Of a stretch of 64,000 bases of DNA, positions 17,770 to 28,447 are shown in pieces (the stretch's first letter is position 1; each line of letters starts with the position of its first letter). Position numbers and translations under genes: made by a program. This stretch comes from Stenotrophomonas sp. ESTM1D_MKCIP4_1 (GTDB taxonomy: Bacteria; Pseudomonadota; Gammaproteobacteria; Xanthomonadales; Xanthomonadaceae), in contig NZ_CP026004.1 in NCBI RefSeq assembly GCF_003086895.1, positions 3,384,731 to 3,448,730 of the forward strand, written 5' to 3'. The notes below the pieces were generated by a model that saw only the letters and a program-made list of their open reading frames with translations, made no database searches and was not told where the DNA came from.

Positions 17770-18540
17770 TCATGCCATCCACACCAGCGTGGCCATCCGC
17801 CCGGTGCGGCGGTCGCGGCGGTGCGAGTACAGGTCCGGGTCGGCCATGGTCGACACCGTGCCGCCGTGGATGTTCCCCGCATCCAGCCCGGCGGCCTGCA
17901 GCCGCTGCCGGGCCAGCGCAAACAGGTCCACCTTCCAGTGCCCCTCACGGGTGGCGATGAAGGCCGCAGCCGCGCCGGGGTCGTGGCCGACGAAGGCGTG
18001 GTAGACCTCTTCGCCAATCTCATAGTCCTGCGGGCCGGCCGCCGGGCCCAGCCAGGCGCGCAGCTGCGCGGGCGGGGTGTTCATGGCGGCCACCGTGTGT
18101 TCCAGCATGCCGTCAGCCAGGCCACGCCAGCCAGCATGCGCCGCGCCGATTTCGCTGCCGTCCGCCGCGGCGAACACCACCGGCAGGCAGTCGGCGGTGA
18201 GGATGGCCAGCACCACGCCGCGCACTGAGGTCACTGCGGCATCGGCCACCGGTTCGCTGGCACCGGCCACCGGCGCCGCGTCGAAACGCAGCACGGTGGT
18301 GCCGTGCACCTGGCGCAGCCAGTGCGGCGCCGAGGGCAGCGCCAGGCCCTGCTGCAGCAGCTGCCGGTTGTGCTCGACGTTGGCCGGGGTATCGCCATCG
18401 GCCGCGTGCCGGTTGCCCAGGTTGAACTGCGCGAACGGCGCCGGCGAGATGCCCGCGCCGTGCCGACGCGTGGTCAGCGCGTGGACGCCCGGGGGCGCCG
18501 GCCAGTCGGCCTGCAGCAGCGGCAGCGCGGCGTCCATCAC
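17770..18540 (-). CDS. pgeF: Peptidoglycan editing factor PgeF (multicopper-oxidase/laccase-fold family)
   Basis: The 256-residue PgeF/YfiH-family protein is annotated elsewhere as polyphenol oxidase, purine nucleosidase or peptidoglycan editing factor; in E. coli it removes L-Ser-containing muropeptide precursors. Family motifs are [21 protein letters not shown] near the start, [14 protein letters not shown] in the middle and [16 protein letters not shown]. The start is a GTG (18540) or the next ATG; its first bases overlap the rluD stop, so it is translationally coupled to rluD, an arrangement common in gammaproteobacteria. Confidence 0.93.
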   Translation of the reverse strand: MMDAALPLLQADWPAPPGVHALTTRRHGAGISPAPFAQFNLGNRHAADGDTPANVEHNRQLLQQGLALPSAPHWLRQVHGTTVLRFDAAPVAGASEPVADAAVTSVRGVVLAILTADCLPVVFAAADGSEIGAAHAGWRGLADGMLEHTVAAMNTPPAQLRAWLGPAAGPQDYEIGEEVYHAFVGHDPGAAAAFIATREGHWKVDLFALARQRLQAAGLDAGNIHGGTVSTMADPDLYSHRRDRRTGRMATLVWMA

Positions 18541-19526
18541 CAGCGGTCCCGCTCGCGCTCGGCGAAGGCCGCGCTGTCCTCGCGCAGCACCTTCATCAGC
18601 TGCAGCATGTCCGCCGGCACCGGCGCCGTATTGCGTACCTGCTCACCGGTGATCGGGTGCACGAACTCCAGGGTCTCCGCGTGCAGGGCCTGGCGCTTGA
18701 AGCCGCGCAGGGCCGCGACCAGTTCATCGCTGGCGCCCTTGGGCAGCTTCAGCGCGCCGCCGTACAGCGGGTCGCCGATGATCGGGTGGCGGATGTGCGC
18801 CATGTGCACGCGGATCTGGTGCGTGCGGCCGGTTTCCAGGCGGCATTCCAGCGCGGTGTGCGCACGGAAACGCTCGCGCAGGCGGTAATGGGTGATCGCT
18901 TCCTTGCCGTCCTCGCGCACGCCCATCTTCAGGCGGTCGCGCGGGTGGCGGTCGATCGGGGCATCGGCGGTACCGCCCGCCACCATCGCGCCCATCACGA
19001 TGGCCAGGTACTGGCGGTGCACGTCACGCGCGGCCAGCTGCTCGACCAGCGCGGTCTGCGCTTCCAGGGTGCGCGCCACGACCATCACGCCGCTGGTGTC
19101 CTTGTCCAGGCGGTGCACGATGCCCGCGCGCGGCAGCACCGCCACCGACGGGTCGCGGTACAGCAGCGCATTGACCAGGGTGCCGCTGTGGTTGCCGGCG
19201 CCCGGATGGACCACCAGGCCGACCGGCTTGTTGATCACCAGCAGGTGCTCGTCCTCGAACAGCACGTCCAGCGGGATGTCTTCCGGCTGGGCGTCGGTCT
19301 GGGTATCCAGCACCACGTTCAGGGTGACGGCCTCGCCACCGCGCAGCGGGTCGCGCGGCCGGGCCTGGGCACCATCCAGCAGCACATTGCCGGATTTGAT
19401 CCATTCGGTCAGGCGCGACCGCGAGTATTCGGGGAACAGCTCGGCCACGACCGCGTCGAAACGACGGCCGGCGGAGGTGTCGGGGACGATGGCCTGGCGG
19501 GCCGATTCGGAGGGTTGTTCAGACAT
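18537..19526 (-). CDS. rluD: 23S rRNA pseudouridine(1911/1915/1917) synthase
   Basis: The 329-residue enzyme converts three uridines of helix 69 in 23S rRNA to pseudouridine, supporting ribosome assembly. An S4 RNA-binding domain (about 25-85, [15 protein letters not shown]) is followed by the catalytic domain with the family motif HRLDKDTSG, catalytic Asp at 141, and [18 protein letters not shown]. It is divergent from bamD across a 113-bp spacer and coupled to pgeF; the rluD-pgeF and bamD neighbourhood is widely conserved. Confidence 0.95.
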   Translation of the reverse strand: MSEQPSESARQAIVPDTSAGRRFDAVVAELFPEYSRSRLTEWIKSGNVLLDGAQARPRDPLRGGEAVTLNVVLDTQTDAQPEDIPLDVLFEDEHLLVINKPVGLVVHPGAGNHSGTLVNALLYRDPSVAVLPRAGIVHRLDKDTSGVMVVARTLEAQTALVEQLAARDVHRQYLAIVMGAMVAGGTADAPIDRHPRDRLKMGVREDGKEAITHYRLRERFRAHTALECRLETGRTHQIRVHMAHIRHPIIGDPLYGGALKLPKGASDELVAALRGFKRQALHAETLEFVHPITGEQVRNTAPVPADMLQLMKVLREDSAAFAERERDRW

Positions 19527-19639
19527 GGCAGGGGGGTATCTTCAAATTTTTGGGGTCCGGCCGACCGGTTTCAGTCGCTGGACAGGACACTAGGCTATCA
19601 TCGACCCTTCGTATTCCAGACGCGTCCCGCCTTGACCCC

Positions 19640-20527
19640 ATGATCCGACGCTCCTCCATGCTCTCCGCGCCCGTCCGCCTCACCGCCCTGCTGCTGGTGC
19701 TGGTCATCGCCGCCACCGGTTGCCATCGCGGCGCCAAGAAGGGTGATCGCCCCGATGAAGGAACGCCGGTCGAACAACTGTACGACAAGAGCCACAAGCT
19801 CATGCAGGGTGGCAACTGGAGCGGCGCCGAAGCCAGCTTCCGCCGCCTGGTGGCCCAGTACCCGTACGGCCCGTACACCGAACAGGCGATGATCGAAACC
19901 GCCTACGCGCAGTACAAGGCCGGCAAGCACGATGACGCGGTGTCCAGCATCGACCGCTTCATCCGTACCTACCCGACCCACCGCAACATCGCCTATCTGT
20001 ACTACCTGCGCGGCCTGGCCAACTCCAACCGCAATACGGTTTTCCTGCGTCGCGTATGGTCACTGGACCCGAGCCGTCGCGATCTGTCCACCCCGCACCA
20101 GGCCTATTCGGACTTCAACATCGTTGTCGACCGTTACCCGAACAGCCGTTATGCCGCCGACGCGCGCCAGCGCATGATCGAGCTGCGTGATGTGTTCGCC
20201 CAGCACGAGCTGGACAACGCCCTGTACTACCTGCGTCGCGAGGCGTACGTTTCGGCCGCCGGCCGCGCCAACTTCCTGCTGGAAACCTACCCGCAGAGCG
20301 CGTTCCAGTACGACGCCGTGGCGGTGCTGGGCGAGGCCTACACCCACCTGGGCAACAAGACCCTGGCTGACGACGCCCGTCGCGTGCTGACCCTGAACCA
20401 GCCCCAGCACCCGTGGCTGGAAGGCAAGTGGCCGAAGTACCCGTGGATGATCCGCAAGCTGAACCCGTTTGCCGGCGAGAAGTCGGCCAGCACCGGCCAG
20501 CGCAACGCGCGGCTGGAAAAGAAGTAA
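19640..20527 (+). CDS. bamD: Outer membrane protein assembly factor BamD
   Basis: The 295-residue lipoprotein belongs to the BAM complex that inserts beta-barrel proteins into the outer membrane. After a lipoprotein signal with lipobox IAATGC (Cys near 29), five TPR-like repeats follow (EASFRRLVAQYPYGPYTEQAMIE, AVSSIDRFIRTYPTHRN, AYSDFNIVVDRYPNSRYAADARQRM and so on). The ATG at 19640 is used; a later in-frame ATG at 19658 also precedes the signal and cannot be excluded. The gene is followed directly by an intrinsic terminator. Confidence 0.94.
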   Translation: MIRRSSMLSAPVRLTALLLVLVIAATGCHRGAKKGDRPDEGTPVEQLYDKSHKLMQGGNWSGAEASFRRLVAQYPYGPYTEQAMIETAYAQYKAGKHDDAVSSIDRFIRTYPTHRNIAYLYYLRGLANSNRNTVFLRRVWSLDPSRRDLSTPHQAYSDFNIVVDRYPNSRYAADARQRMIELRDVFAQHELDNALYYLRREAYVSAAGRANFLLETYPQSAFQYDAVAVLGEAYTHLGNKTLADDARRVLTLNQPQHPWLEGKWPKYPWMIRKLNPFAGEKSASTGQRNARLEKK

Positions 20528-20531
20528 GAAA

Positions 20532-20560
20532 AAGGGCCCCGCAAGGGGCCCTTCTTCTTT
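20532..20560 (+). terminator. Intrinsic terminator of bamD
   Basis: Stem AAGGGCCCC, loop GCAA, complementary GGGGCCCTT, then CTTCTTT, four bases after the bamD stop. Confidence 0.92.
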
Positions 20561-20578
20561 GGGACGATGGGAATGCCC

Positions 20579-20771
20579 CATCCACGCACGGCGTGGATAG
20601 CCCAGTAGATCCACGCCATGCGTGGATGACCCGGTAGATCCACGCCATGCGTGGATGACCCAGTAGATCCACGCCATGCGTGGATGACGGTAGATCCACG
20701 CCATGCGTGCATGGCCCGGTAGATCCACGCCATGCGTGGATGACCCGGTAGATCCACGCCATGCGTGGATG
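20579..20771. repeat. Tandem SMAG array (six direct copies plus one degenerate inverted copy)
   Basis: Direct GTAGATCCACGCCATGCG copies start at 20605, 20634, 20663, 20690, 20719 and 20748, a period of 27-29 bp, after an imperfect inverted copy at 20579-20600. Spacers are four to five bases (ACCCG/ACCCA). The array fills the convergent space between bamD and nadE. Confidence 0.95.
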
Positions 20772-20786
20772 GCGCGATAGCGCCCC

Positions 20787-22421
20787 TCAGCTCTTGTACC
20801 CGTTGCTGATCGGATACCGCCGCTCACGCCCGAACGCCCGGCGCGACACCTTCGGGCCCGGCGCGGCCTGGTGCCGCTTCCACTCGCTGATGCGCACCAG
20901 GCGCAGCACGCGGTCGACCACGGCCGCGTCGTAGCCGGCCGCCACGATCTCCGTGCGCGACTGCTCCTGGTCCACATAGCGGTACAGAATGCCGTCCAGC
21001 ACGTCGTAGGCCGGCAGCGAATCCTGGTCCAGCTGGTTGTCGCGCAGCTCGGCCGACGGCGGGCGGCTGATCACGGCCGGCGGGATCACCGGCGCGCCGC
21101 CGACGGTGTTGCGCCACTTGGACAGGCCGAACACTTCCGTCTTGTACAGGTCCTTCAGCGGCGCGTAGCCACCGCACATGTCGCCGTAGATGGTGGCGTA
21201 GCCCACCGCGTACTCGCTCTTGTTGCCGGTGGTCAGCAGCAGGCCGCCGAACTTGTTGGCCAGCGCCATCAGGATCACGCCACGGCTGCGCGACTGCAGG
21301 TTCTCTTCGGTCACATCCGGCGTGGTGCCCTCGAACATCGGCGCCAGCGACTCCATCAGGCCCTTGAAGGCCGGCTCGATGGAGACCGCCTCCAGCTTCA
21401 CGCCCAGCGCCTGGCACTGCTCGGCCGCCAGGTCGTTGGACAGGCCTGCGGTGTAGCGCGACGGCAGGCGCACGGCGGTAACGTTCTCAGCGCCCATGGC
21501 GTCGACTGCCAGGGCCAGCACCAGTGCCGAGTCGATGCCGCCGGACAGGCCCAGCCACACCTTGCTGAAGCCGTTCTTGCGGCAGTAGTCCTGGATGCCG
21601 CGGGTCACCGCGCGCCAGGCCAGCGCGTCCATGCTCTCGTCACCATCGTCCATCCACACGTGCGGCAGGAAGCGGCGGGTCTGGCTGTCGTAGTCCACCA
21701 CCAGCCATTGATCGACGAAGGCGGCCGCCGCCGGGTGCACCGTGCCGTCGCCATCCGCCACCACCGACGCGCCATCGAACACCAGCGCATCCTGGCCACC
21801 GACCACGTTGAGGTAGGCGATCGCCGCCCCGCTCTCACGGGTGCGTGCGGCCAGCACGGCATCACGCTGGGCATGCTTGCCCCGTTCGTACGGCGAGGCG
21901 TTGGGGACCACCACCAGCTGCGCACCTTCGCGCACGGTGTCGGCCATGGGCTCGGCAAACCACAGGTCCTCGCATATCAACAGGCCCACCGGCACGCCGT
22001 TGACGTCGAACACGCAGCTGCCGCCGTCCGGGTCCACATCGAAGTAGCGGCGTTCGTCGAACACCGCATAGTTGGGCAGCTCGCGCTTGCGGTAGGTACG
22101 CTCGATCAGGCCGTCACGCAGCACGCTGGCGGCGTTGTAGACCACTGCACCGGCCGCCTGCGGCCAGCCGACCACGGCGGTGATGCCGCGGCAGGCTGCG
22201 GCGATGCGGCCCATGGCCTGCTCGCACTCGTACAGGAAGCCTGGGCGCAGCAGCAGGTCCTCCGGCGGGTAACCGCTCACCGCCAGCTCGGGGAACATCA
22301 CCAGCTCGGCGCCGTACTCCTCGCGCGCCTGGCCGATCATCTCGATGATGCGCTCGGTGTTGCCGGCGACATTGCCGACGGGGAAGTCGAACTGCGCCAT
22401 CGCGATGCGGATCGAAGCCAT
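20787..22421 (-). CDS. nadE: Glutamine-dependent NAD+ synthetase
   Basis: This 544-residue two-domain enzyme makes NAD+ from deamido-NAD+ using ammonia released from glutamine. The N-terminal nitrilase-type amidase has the triad Glu45 (FPELAVSG), Lys112 (RKRELPNY) and Cys150 (LLICEDLW). The C-terminal synthetase has the ATP-pyrophosphatase loop GLSGGIDSAL and the later TTGNKSEYAVGYATIYGDM. The frame is open far upstream, but the ATG at 22421 (MASIRIAMAQFDFPVGN) matches the usual start of the amidase domain. Monocistronic. Confidence 0.95.
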   Translation of the reverse strand: MASIRIAMAQFDFPVGNVAGNTERIIEMIGQAREEYGAELVMFPELAVSGYPPEDLLLRPGFLYECEQAMGRIAAACRGITAVVGWPQAAGAVVYNAASVLRDGLIERTYRKRELPNYAVFDERRYFDVDPDGGSCVFDVNGVPVGLLICEDLWFAEPMADTVREGAQLVVVPNASPYERGKHAQRDAVLAARTRESGAAIAYLNVVGGQDALVFDGASVVADGDGTVHPAAAAFVDQWLVVDYDSQTRRFLPHVWMDDGDESMDALAWRAVTRGIQDYCRKNGFSKVWLGLSGGIDSALVLALAVDAMGAENVTAVRLPSRYTAGLSNDLAAEQCQALGVKLEAVSIEPAFKGLMESLAPMFEGTTPDVTEENLQSRSRGVILMALANKFGGLLLTTGNKSEYAVGYATIYGDMCGGYAPLKDLYKTEVFGLSKWRNTVGGAPVIPPAVISRPPSAELRDNQLDQDSLPAYDVLDGILYRYVDQEQSRTEIVAAGYDAAVVDRVLRLVRISEWKRHQAAPGPKVSRRAFGRERRYPISNGYKS

Positions 22422-22489
22422 GGGAATCCAGCCTGTGGTTGCAATGGCCCATTGTAGCGCCGCGCCAAGCGCTCGCCTGACCCTCCCCA

Positions 22490-22623
22490 GTAGATCCACG
22501 CCATGCGTGGATGGGCCGACCGGGACACCTCCAGACGCAGAAAAGCCGCCTGGAGGCGGCCTTTCTGTTTCAAGCAGTCGACTGACAGTCGACTCTACCA
22601 ATCGCGCCGGCCGCAGGCCGGCA
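22490..22623. repeat. SMAG elements around the sucCD terminator
   Basis: A GTAGATCCACGCC copy (22490-22513), an inverted GTAGAGTCGACTG copy (22577-22598) and a fragment of the GCCGGCC subtype (22607-22623) surround the terminator between sucD and nadE. Confidence 0.8.
22541..22568 (-). terminator. Intrinsic terminator downstream of sucCD
   Basis: Stem GCCGCC/GGCGGC with a 4-nt loop; on the minus strand it is followed by TTTTCTG. It lies about 65 bp beyond the sucD stop. T-rich sequence on the other side could let it work in both directions. Confidence 0.8.
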
Positions 22624-22629
22624 ACAATC

Positions 22630-23505
22630 TTATTTGACCAGCTTGGCGATGGCGGCGCCCAGATCGCCCGGCGAGCGGACGGTGACAACACCGGCAGCTT
22701 CCATGGCGGCGAACTTGCCTTCCGCAGTGCCCTTGCCGCCCGAGGCGATCGCACCGGCGTGGCCCATGCGCTTGCCGGCCGGAGCCGACGCACCGGCGAT
22801 GAAACCGACAACCGGCTTCTTCACGTGGTTCTTGATGTACTCGGCGCCGGCTTCTTCAGCGTCACCGCCGATTTCGCCGACCATGATGATGCCTTCGGTC
22901 TGCGGATCTTCGTTGAACAGCTTCAGGCAGTCGACGAAGTTCAGGCCGTTGATCGGGTCACCGCCGATGCCGATGCAGGTGGACTGGCCCAGGCCGACTT
23001 CGGTGGTCTGCTTGACCGCTTCATAGGTCAGGGTGCCCGAACGCGACACGATACCGATCTTGCCCGGCTTGTGGATGTGGCCCGGCATGATGCCGATCTT
23101 GCACTCACCCGGAGTGATGACGCCCGGGCAGTTCGGCCCGATCAGCACGGTGTCCGGATGCGAACGGGTCAGCACGTTCTTCACGCGCAGCATGTCCAGC
23201 ACCGGAATGCCTTCGGTGATGCAGACGATGACCGTGATGCCGGCAGCAGCAGCTTCCAGGATCGCGTCAGCGGCGTACGGCGGCGGCACGTAGATGACCG
23301 AAGCGTTGGCGCCGGTGCTCTGCACGGCGTCGGCAACGGTGTTGAAGACCGGCAGGTCGATATGGGTGGTGCCACCCTTGCCCGGGGTCACGCCGCCCAC
23401 AACCTGGGTGCCGTACTCGATCATCTGAGTGGCGTGGAAGGTGCCCTGCTGGCCGGTGAAGCCCTGCACGATCACCTTGGTGTTCTTGTTGATCAAAACA
23501 GACAT
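22630..23505 (-). CDS. sucD: Succinyl-CoA synthetase alpha subunit
   Basis: The 291-residue subunit joins SucC to form the TCA-cycle enzyme that converts succinyl-CoA, phosphate and nucleoside diphosphate to succinate, CoA and NTP. The CoA-binding Rossmann part has [15 protein letters not shown] and [11 protein letters not shown]; the phosphorylated active-site histidine is in [17 protein letters not shown] near residue 250. The gene follows sucC after 21 bp and the pair ends at an intrinsic terminator. Confidence 0.97.
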   Translation of the reverse strand: MSVLINKNTKVIVQGFTGQQGTFHATQMIEYGTQVVGGVTPGKGGTTHIDLPVFNTVADAVQSTGANASVIYVPPPYAADAILEAAAAGITVIVCITEGIPVLDMLRVKNVLTRSHPDTVLIGPNCPGVITPGECKIGIMPGHIHKPGKIGIVSRSGTLTYEAVKQTTEVGLGQSTCIGIGGDPINGLNFVDCLKLFNEDPQTEGIIMVGEIGGDAEEAGAEYIKNHVKKPVVGFIAGASAPAGKRMGHAGAIASGGKGTAEGKFAAMEAAGVVTVRSPGDLGAAIAKLVK

Positions 23506-23526
23506 TGGAATTCCTTGGTGTCGGTA

Positions 23527-24696
23527 TCAGGCGGCGTTCTTGACAGCTTCAACGATCTTCTTGGCGCCATCGTTGATGTTGTCAGCCGGGATGATGGCCA
23601 TGCCGCTGTCACGCAGCAGCTGCTTGCCTTCTTCCACGTTGGTGCCTTCCAGGCGCACCACGACCGGAACCTTGACGCCCACTTCCTTCACAGCGGCGAT
23701 GATGCCTTCGGCAATCATGTCGCAGCGGACGATGCCGCCGAAGATGTTGACGAAGATGCCTTCGACCTTGTCCGAGGACAGGATCAGCTTGAAGGCTTCG
23801 ATGACGCGCTGCTTGTTGGCGCCACCGCCCACGTCCAGGAAGTTCGCCGGCTCGCCGCCGTTGAGCTTGATGACGTCCATGGTGGCCATGGCCAGACCGG
23901 CGCCGTTCACCATGCAGCCGATGTTGCCGTCCATGGTGACGTAGTTGATGTCCAGTTCCGAAGCGATCACTTCGGTCGGATCTTCCTGGGTCTTGTCGCG
24001 CATGGCGACCAGGGCCTTCTGGCGGAAGGCGGCGTTGTCGTCGCTGTCGAACTTGCCGTCCAGCGCGTACAGGTTGCCGTCGTCCAGGATGGCCAGCGGG
24101 TTGATTTCAACCAGGGCCAGGTCCTTTTCGTTGAACAGGCGGTACAGGTTCACCATGATGCTGGCGAACTGGCCGGCCTGCTTGGCGGTCAGGCCCAGCT
24201 TGAAGCCGAAATCACGGCCGTGGTAGCCCTGCACGCCTTCGACGAAGTCGACGTTCAGCGAGTGGATCAGCTCCGGGGTTTCAGCGGCGACCTGCTCGAT
24301 CTCCACGCCGCCTTCCGAAGAGGCGATGTAGGTGATGGTCTTGGTGCCACGGTCAACCAGCACCGACAGGTACAGTTCCTTGACGATCTCGCCGGCGGTG
24401 GTCACCAGCACCAGGTTGACCGGCAGTTCAACGCCTGCGGTCTGGTAGGTGGCCATCTTGGTGCCGAGCATCTTGGCCGCAGCGGCCTTCACGTCGTCAG
24501 TGGTCTTGCAGAACTTGACGCCGCCAGCCTTGCCGCGGCCGCCAGCGTGGATCTGCGCCTTGACCATCCAGGGGCCCTGGCCCAGGGAGTTGGCAGCATC
24601 GACTGCTTCGTCCGGGGTCGCCGCGACCTTGCCGGCCGGGACCGGGATGCCGTACTCGGCAAGCAGCTGTTTTGACTGGTATTCGTGGAAATTCAT
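23527..24696 (-). CDS. sucC: ADP-forming succinyl-CoA synthetase beta subunit
   Basis: The 389-residue subunit has an N-terminal ATP-grasp domain ([38 protein letters not shown]) and a C-terminal ligase domain ([48 protein letters not shown]). It provides the nucleotide-binding site of the enzyme. First gene of sucCD; divergent from pilS across about 380 bp. Confidence 0.97.
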   Translation of the reverse strand: MNFHEYQSKQLLAEYGIPVPAGKVAATPDEAVDAANSLGQGPWMVKAQIHAGGRGKAGGVKFCKTTDDVKAAAAKMLGTKMATYQTAGVELPVNLVLVTTAGEIVKELYLSVLVDRGTKTITYIASSEGGVEIEQVAAETPELIHSLNVDFVEGVQGYHGRDFGFKLGLTAKQAGQFASIMVNLYRLFNEKDLALVEINPLAILDDGNLYALDGKFDSDDNAAFRQKALVAMRDKTQEDPTEVIASELDINYVTMDGNIGCMVNGAGLAMATMDVIKLNGGEPANFLDVGGGANKQRVIEAFKLILSSDKVEGIFVNIFGGIVRCDMIAEGIIAAVKEVGVKVPVVVRLEGTNVEEGKQLLRDSGMAIIPADNINDGAKKIVEAVKNAA

Positions 24697-25079
24697 GCGT
24701 CACCGTGGGAATAGGAACGACCGCACGCAATTCCTCAGGGGCCCCGGCGGGGCGCCGGCATGGACCGCGGCGGGCCCACTATTGTGGCCGAGCCAGCGCC
24801 GGGGCGCAAAGAACCCGGTACAACGAGCCGGACCCGGGCAGATTTCCGCGTTCATTCAGACAGTTGCGCCGCCCCAGCGGAGTGCCCGGCGGGGACCGGG
24901 CCGCCCCGAGTGCGCAGGAAAGCAGCCTGCCGGAGGCCTGAAAACGGTCCCACGACGCGCCCGGCGGAGCCTATACTCGGTCCGGTAGCGTCGCATCCGA
25001 TGATCGGGGGAACATCGGGTACGCTGCAGGCAACCGCCGCCAAAACCCAGTTCAAGGCAGCCAGAAGGGGAGTTCCGGC
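24697..25079. other. Divergent spacer between sucC and pilS
   Basis: About 380 bp with no gene. A TATACT hexamer at 24972-24977 could be the -10 of a pilS promoter, but I see no matching -35. AGAAGGGGAG at about 25063-25072 is the pilS ribosome-binding site. Nothing else stands out. Confidence 0.4.
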
Positions 25080-26693
25080 GTGTCACCCAGCGCTTCATTG
25101 ATCGACCGCATCGAATCGATTCCACGGCGCGAGCTGTACTTCTTCGCGCTGTACCGCGTGCTGATCGCTTCGGTCATCGCCGCGCTGCTGTACAGCCCGC
25201 TGTCGGTGATGGTCGGTGAGGCACACCACCCGCGCCTGGCCTATCTGGTCGGGGCGTCCTATCTGGCACTCTCCTTGTTGCTGCTGGTGGTTGGCCGCAG
25301 CGAGCGCTGGCTGCTGCCCATCGTGGTGACCGGCGTGCTGCTGGACATCATTGCCGCCATCCTGCTGGCCCATGCCCTGCCCGGCGCCAGTGCCGGCATC
25401 TCGATGTCGCTGCTGTTCAACATCGCCGCTGCGGCCACCCTGCTGCCACTCAGCTGGGGCCTGCTGCTGGCCCTGGTGGCCAGCGTCGCCACCGCTGCCG
25501 AGTACCTCTGGAAGGTGCTGGAGGGCGGCGACCCCACCCGCACCTTGGCCGAACTGGCCATGTTCGCCACCAGCTACCTGGCCCTGGCCTTCATCAGCTA
25601 CCAGGTCGGCAGCCGCGCGCGCCGCAACCAGCAGCTGGCCAACCAGCGCGGCGATGAAGTGGCCAACCTGTTCCAGATCAACGAACTGATCATCCGCCGC
25701 ATGCGCACCGGGGTGATCGTCGTCGATGGCGACAACCGCATCACCCTGGCCAACGAAGCCGCCTCCCTGCTGCTGGGTGACAACGATGGCGTGGGCGAAA
25801 CCGGGCAGCTGGATCTGGCCAGCATCGCCCCCGAACTGGCCCGGCGCCTGAGCCGCTGGCGCAACGGCTGGGCCCAGGAGGAACTGCCGCTGCAGCTCAA
25901 CCCCGACCAGCCGGAAGTGCAGCCGCGCTTTGCCCGCCTGCTGGCCGGCAGCGAACTGGCCCTGGTTTTCCTGGACGATTCCAGCGTCGTCTCGCGCCGC
26001 GCCGAGTCGCTCACCCTCTCGGCCATGGGCCGCTTCTCGGCCAGCCTGGCGCATGAGATCCGCAACCCGCTGGCGGCCATCAACTACGCCGTGCAGCTGC
26101 TGGAAGAAGGCACCGGCTTCAACGAAAGCGATCGCCGCCTGCTGCAGATCATCCACCAGCAGTGCCAGCGCACGAACGGCATCGTTGAAAGCGTGCTGGG
26201 GCTGGCCCGGCGCGAGCGCGCCAATCCCGAAAACGTCGACCTGGCCGCCTTCGTGCGCCGCTTCGTGCTGGAGTACAAGCAGGGCCAGACGCTGGAAACA
26301 GACAGCATCGAACCGATCATCAACGACACCTCGGTACCGGCCCTGGTCGATACCCGCCACCTCTACCAGGTGCTTACCGTGCTGGTGCACAACGCGCTGA
26401 AGTACGGCCGCATCGGCGAACAGCCGGCGCGCGTGCGCCTGCGGGTGGCCCAGCACGAACGCAGCGCAGTGATCGATGTGATGGACCGTGGCCCCGGCAT
26501 TCCCGAGGCGGTGGCCGCACAGCTGTTCCGCCCCTTCTTCACCACCTCCGAGCACGGCACCGGCCTGGGCCTGTACATCGCCCGCGAACTGTGCCGCGCC
26601 AACCAGGCCCGGCTGGATTACATCCCGGTCCCGGCCGGCGGCTCGTGCTTCCGCCTGGTCCTGCCCGGCCCTCACGCCCTGCTTCCGCATTGA
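25080..26693 (+). CDS. pilS: Type IV pilus sensor histidine kinase PilS
   Basis: The 537-residue inner-membrane kinase phosphorylates PilR to control pilin transcription. Six hydrophobic segments fill residues ~20-180, as in Pseudomonas PilS. A PAS-like region follows (INELIIRRMRTGVIVVDGDNRITLANEAA), then the H-box SLAHEIRNPLAAINYA (His near 325), the N-box LVHNALKYG and the G-boxes DRGPGIPE and GTGLGLYIA. The start is GTG at 25080 with an AG-rich ribosome site just ahead. It is 54 bp upstream of pilR and presumably co-transcribed with it. Confidence 0.94.
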   Translation: MSPSASLIDRIESIPRRELYFFALYRVLIASVIAALLYSPLSVMVGEAHHPRLAYLVGASYLALSLLLLVVGRSERWLLPIVVTGVLLDIIAAILLAHALPGASAGISMSLLFNIAAAATLLPLSWGLLLALVASVATAAEYLWKVLEGGDPTRTLAELAMFATSYLALAFISYQVGSRARRNQQLANQRGDEVANLFQINELIIRRMRTGVIVVDGDNRITLANEAASLLLGDNDGVGETGQLDLASIAPELARRLSRWRNGWAQEELPLQLNPDQPEVQPRFARLLAGSELALVFLDDSSVVSRRAESLTLSAMGRFSASLAHEIRNPLAAINYAVQLLEEGTGFNESDRRLLQIIHQQCQRTNGIVESVLGLARRERANPENVDLAAFVRRFVLEYKQGQTLETDSIEPIINDTSVPALVDTRHLYQVLTVLVHNALKYGRIGEQPARVRLRVAQHERSAVIDVMDRGPGIPEAVAAQLFRPFFTTSEHGTGLGLYIARELCRANQARLDYIPVPAGGSCFRLVLPGPHALLPH

Positions 26694-26747
26694 TCCGCCG
26701 CGTCAAACAATTGTCGCTTCCAGCCCCCTCGTTTATCTTCTCTGCCC

Positions 26748-28121
<1,374 letters not shown>

Positions 28122-28125
28122 AGCC

Positions 28126-28437
28126 GCGGTCGGATCCCTTTCCGCAGGAAAGGGCTCTGACCCCATCGGGAACCCCGCCATCCACGCATGGCGTGGATCT
28201 ACCGGGGTCGGATCCCTTTCCGCAGGAAAGGGCTCTGACCCCATCGGGAACCCCGCCATCCACGCATGGCGTGGATCTACCGGGGTCGGATCCCTTTCCG
28301 CAGGAAAGGGCTCTGACCCCATCGGGATCGCGCCATCCACGCGTGGCGTGGATCTACCGGGGTCGGATCCCTTTCCGCAGGAAAGGGCTCTGACCCCATC
28401 GGCACCGCGCCATCCACGCGTGGCGTGGATCTACCGG
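28126..28437. repeat. Four tandem ~78-bp compound units (40-bp palindrome + SMAG)
   Basis: Each unit holds one 40-bp GGGGTC palindrome (starts at 28126, 28204, 28282, 28359) followed by ATCGGGAACCCCGC or a variant and one inverted SMAG element (28179, 28257, 28334, 28411). The period is 77-78 bp. The array fills nearly the whole 326-bp convergent space between pilR and pilB. Units three and four share sequence variants, which indicates stepwise duplication. Confidence 0.96.
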
Positions 28438-28447
28438 GGCAACCGCA

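Noticed and set aside
20579..20771. Regular direct repeats resembling a CRISPR array (also at 28126-28437 and 57881-58078)
   Set aside because: The between-repeat segments are nearly identical rather than unique, the repeats are palindromic intergenic elements and no cas genes are present.
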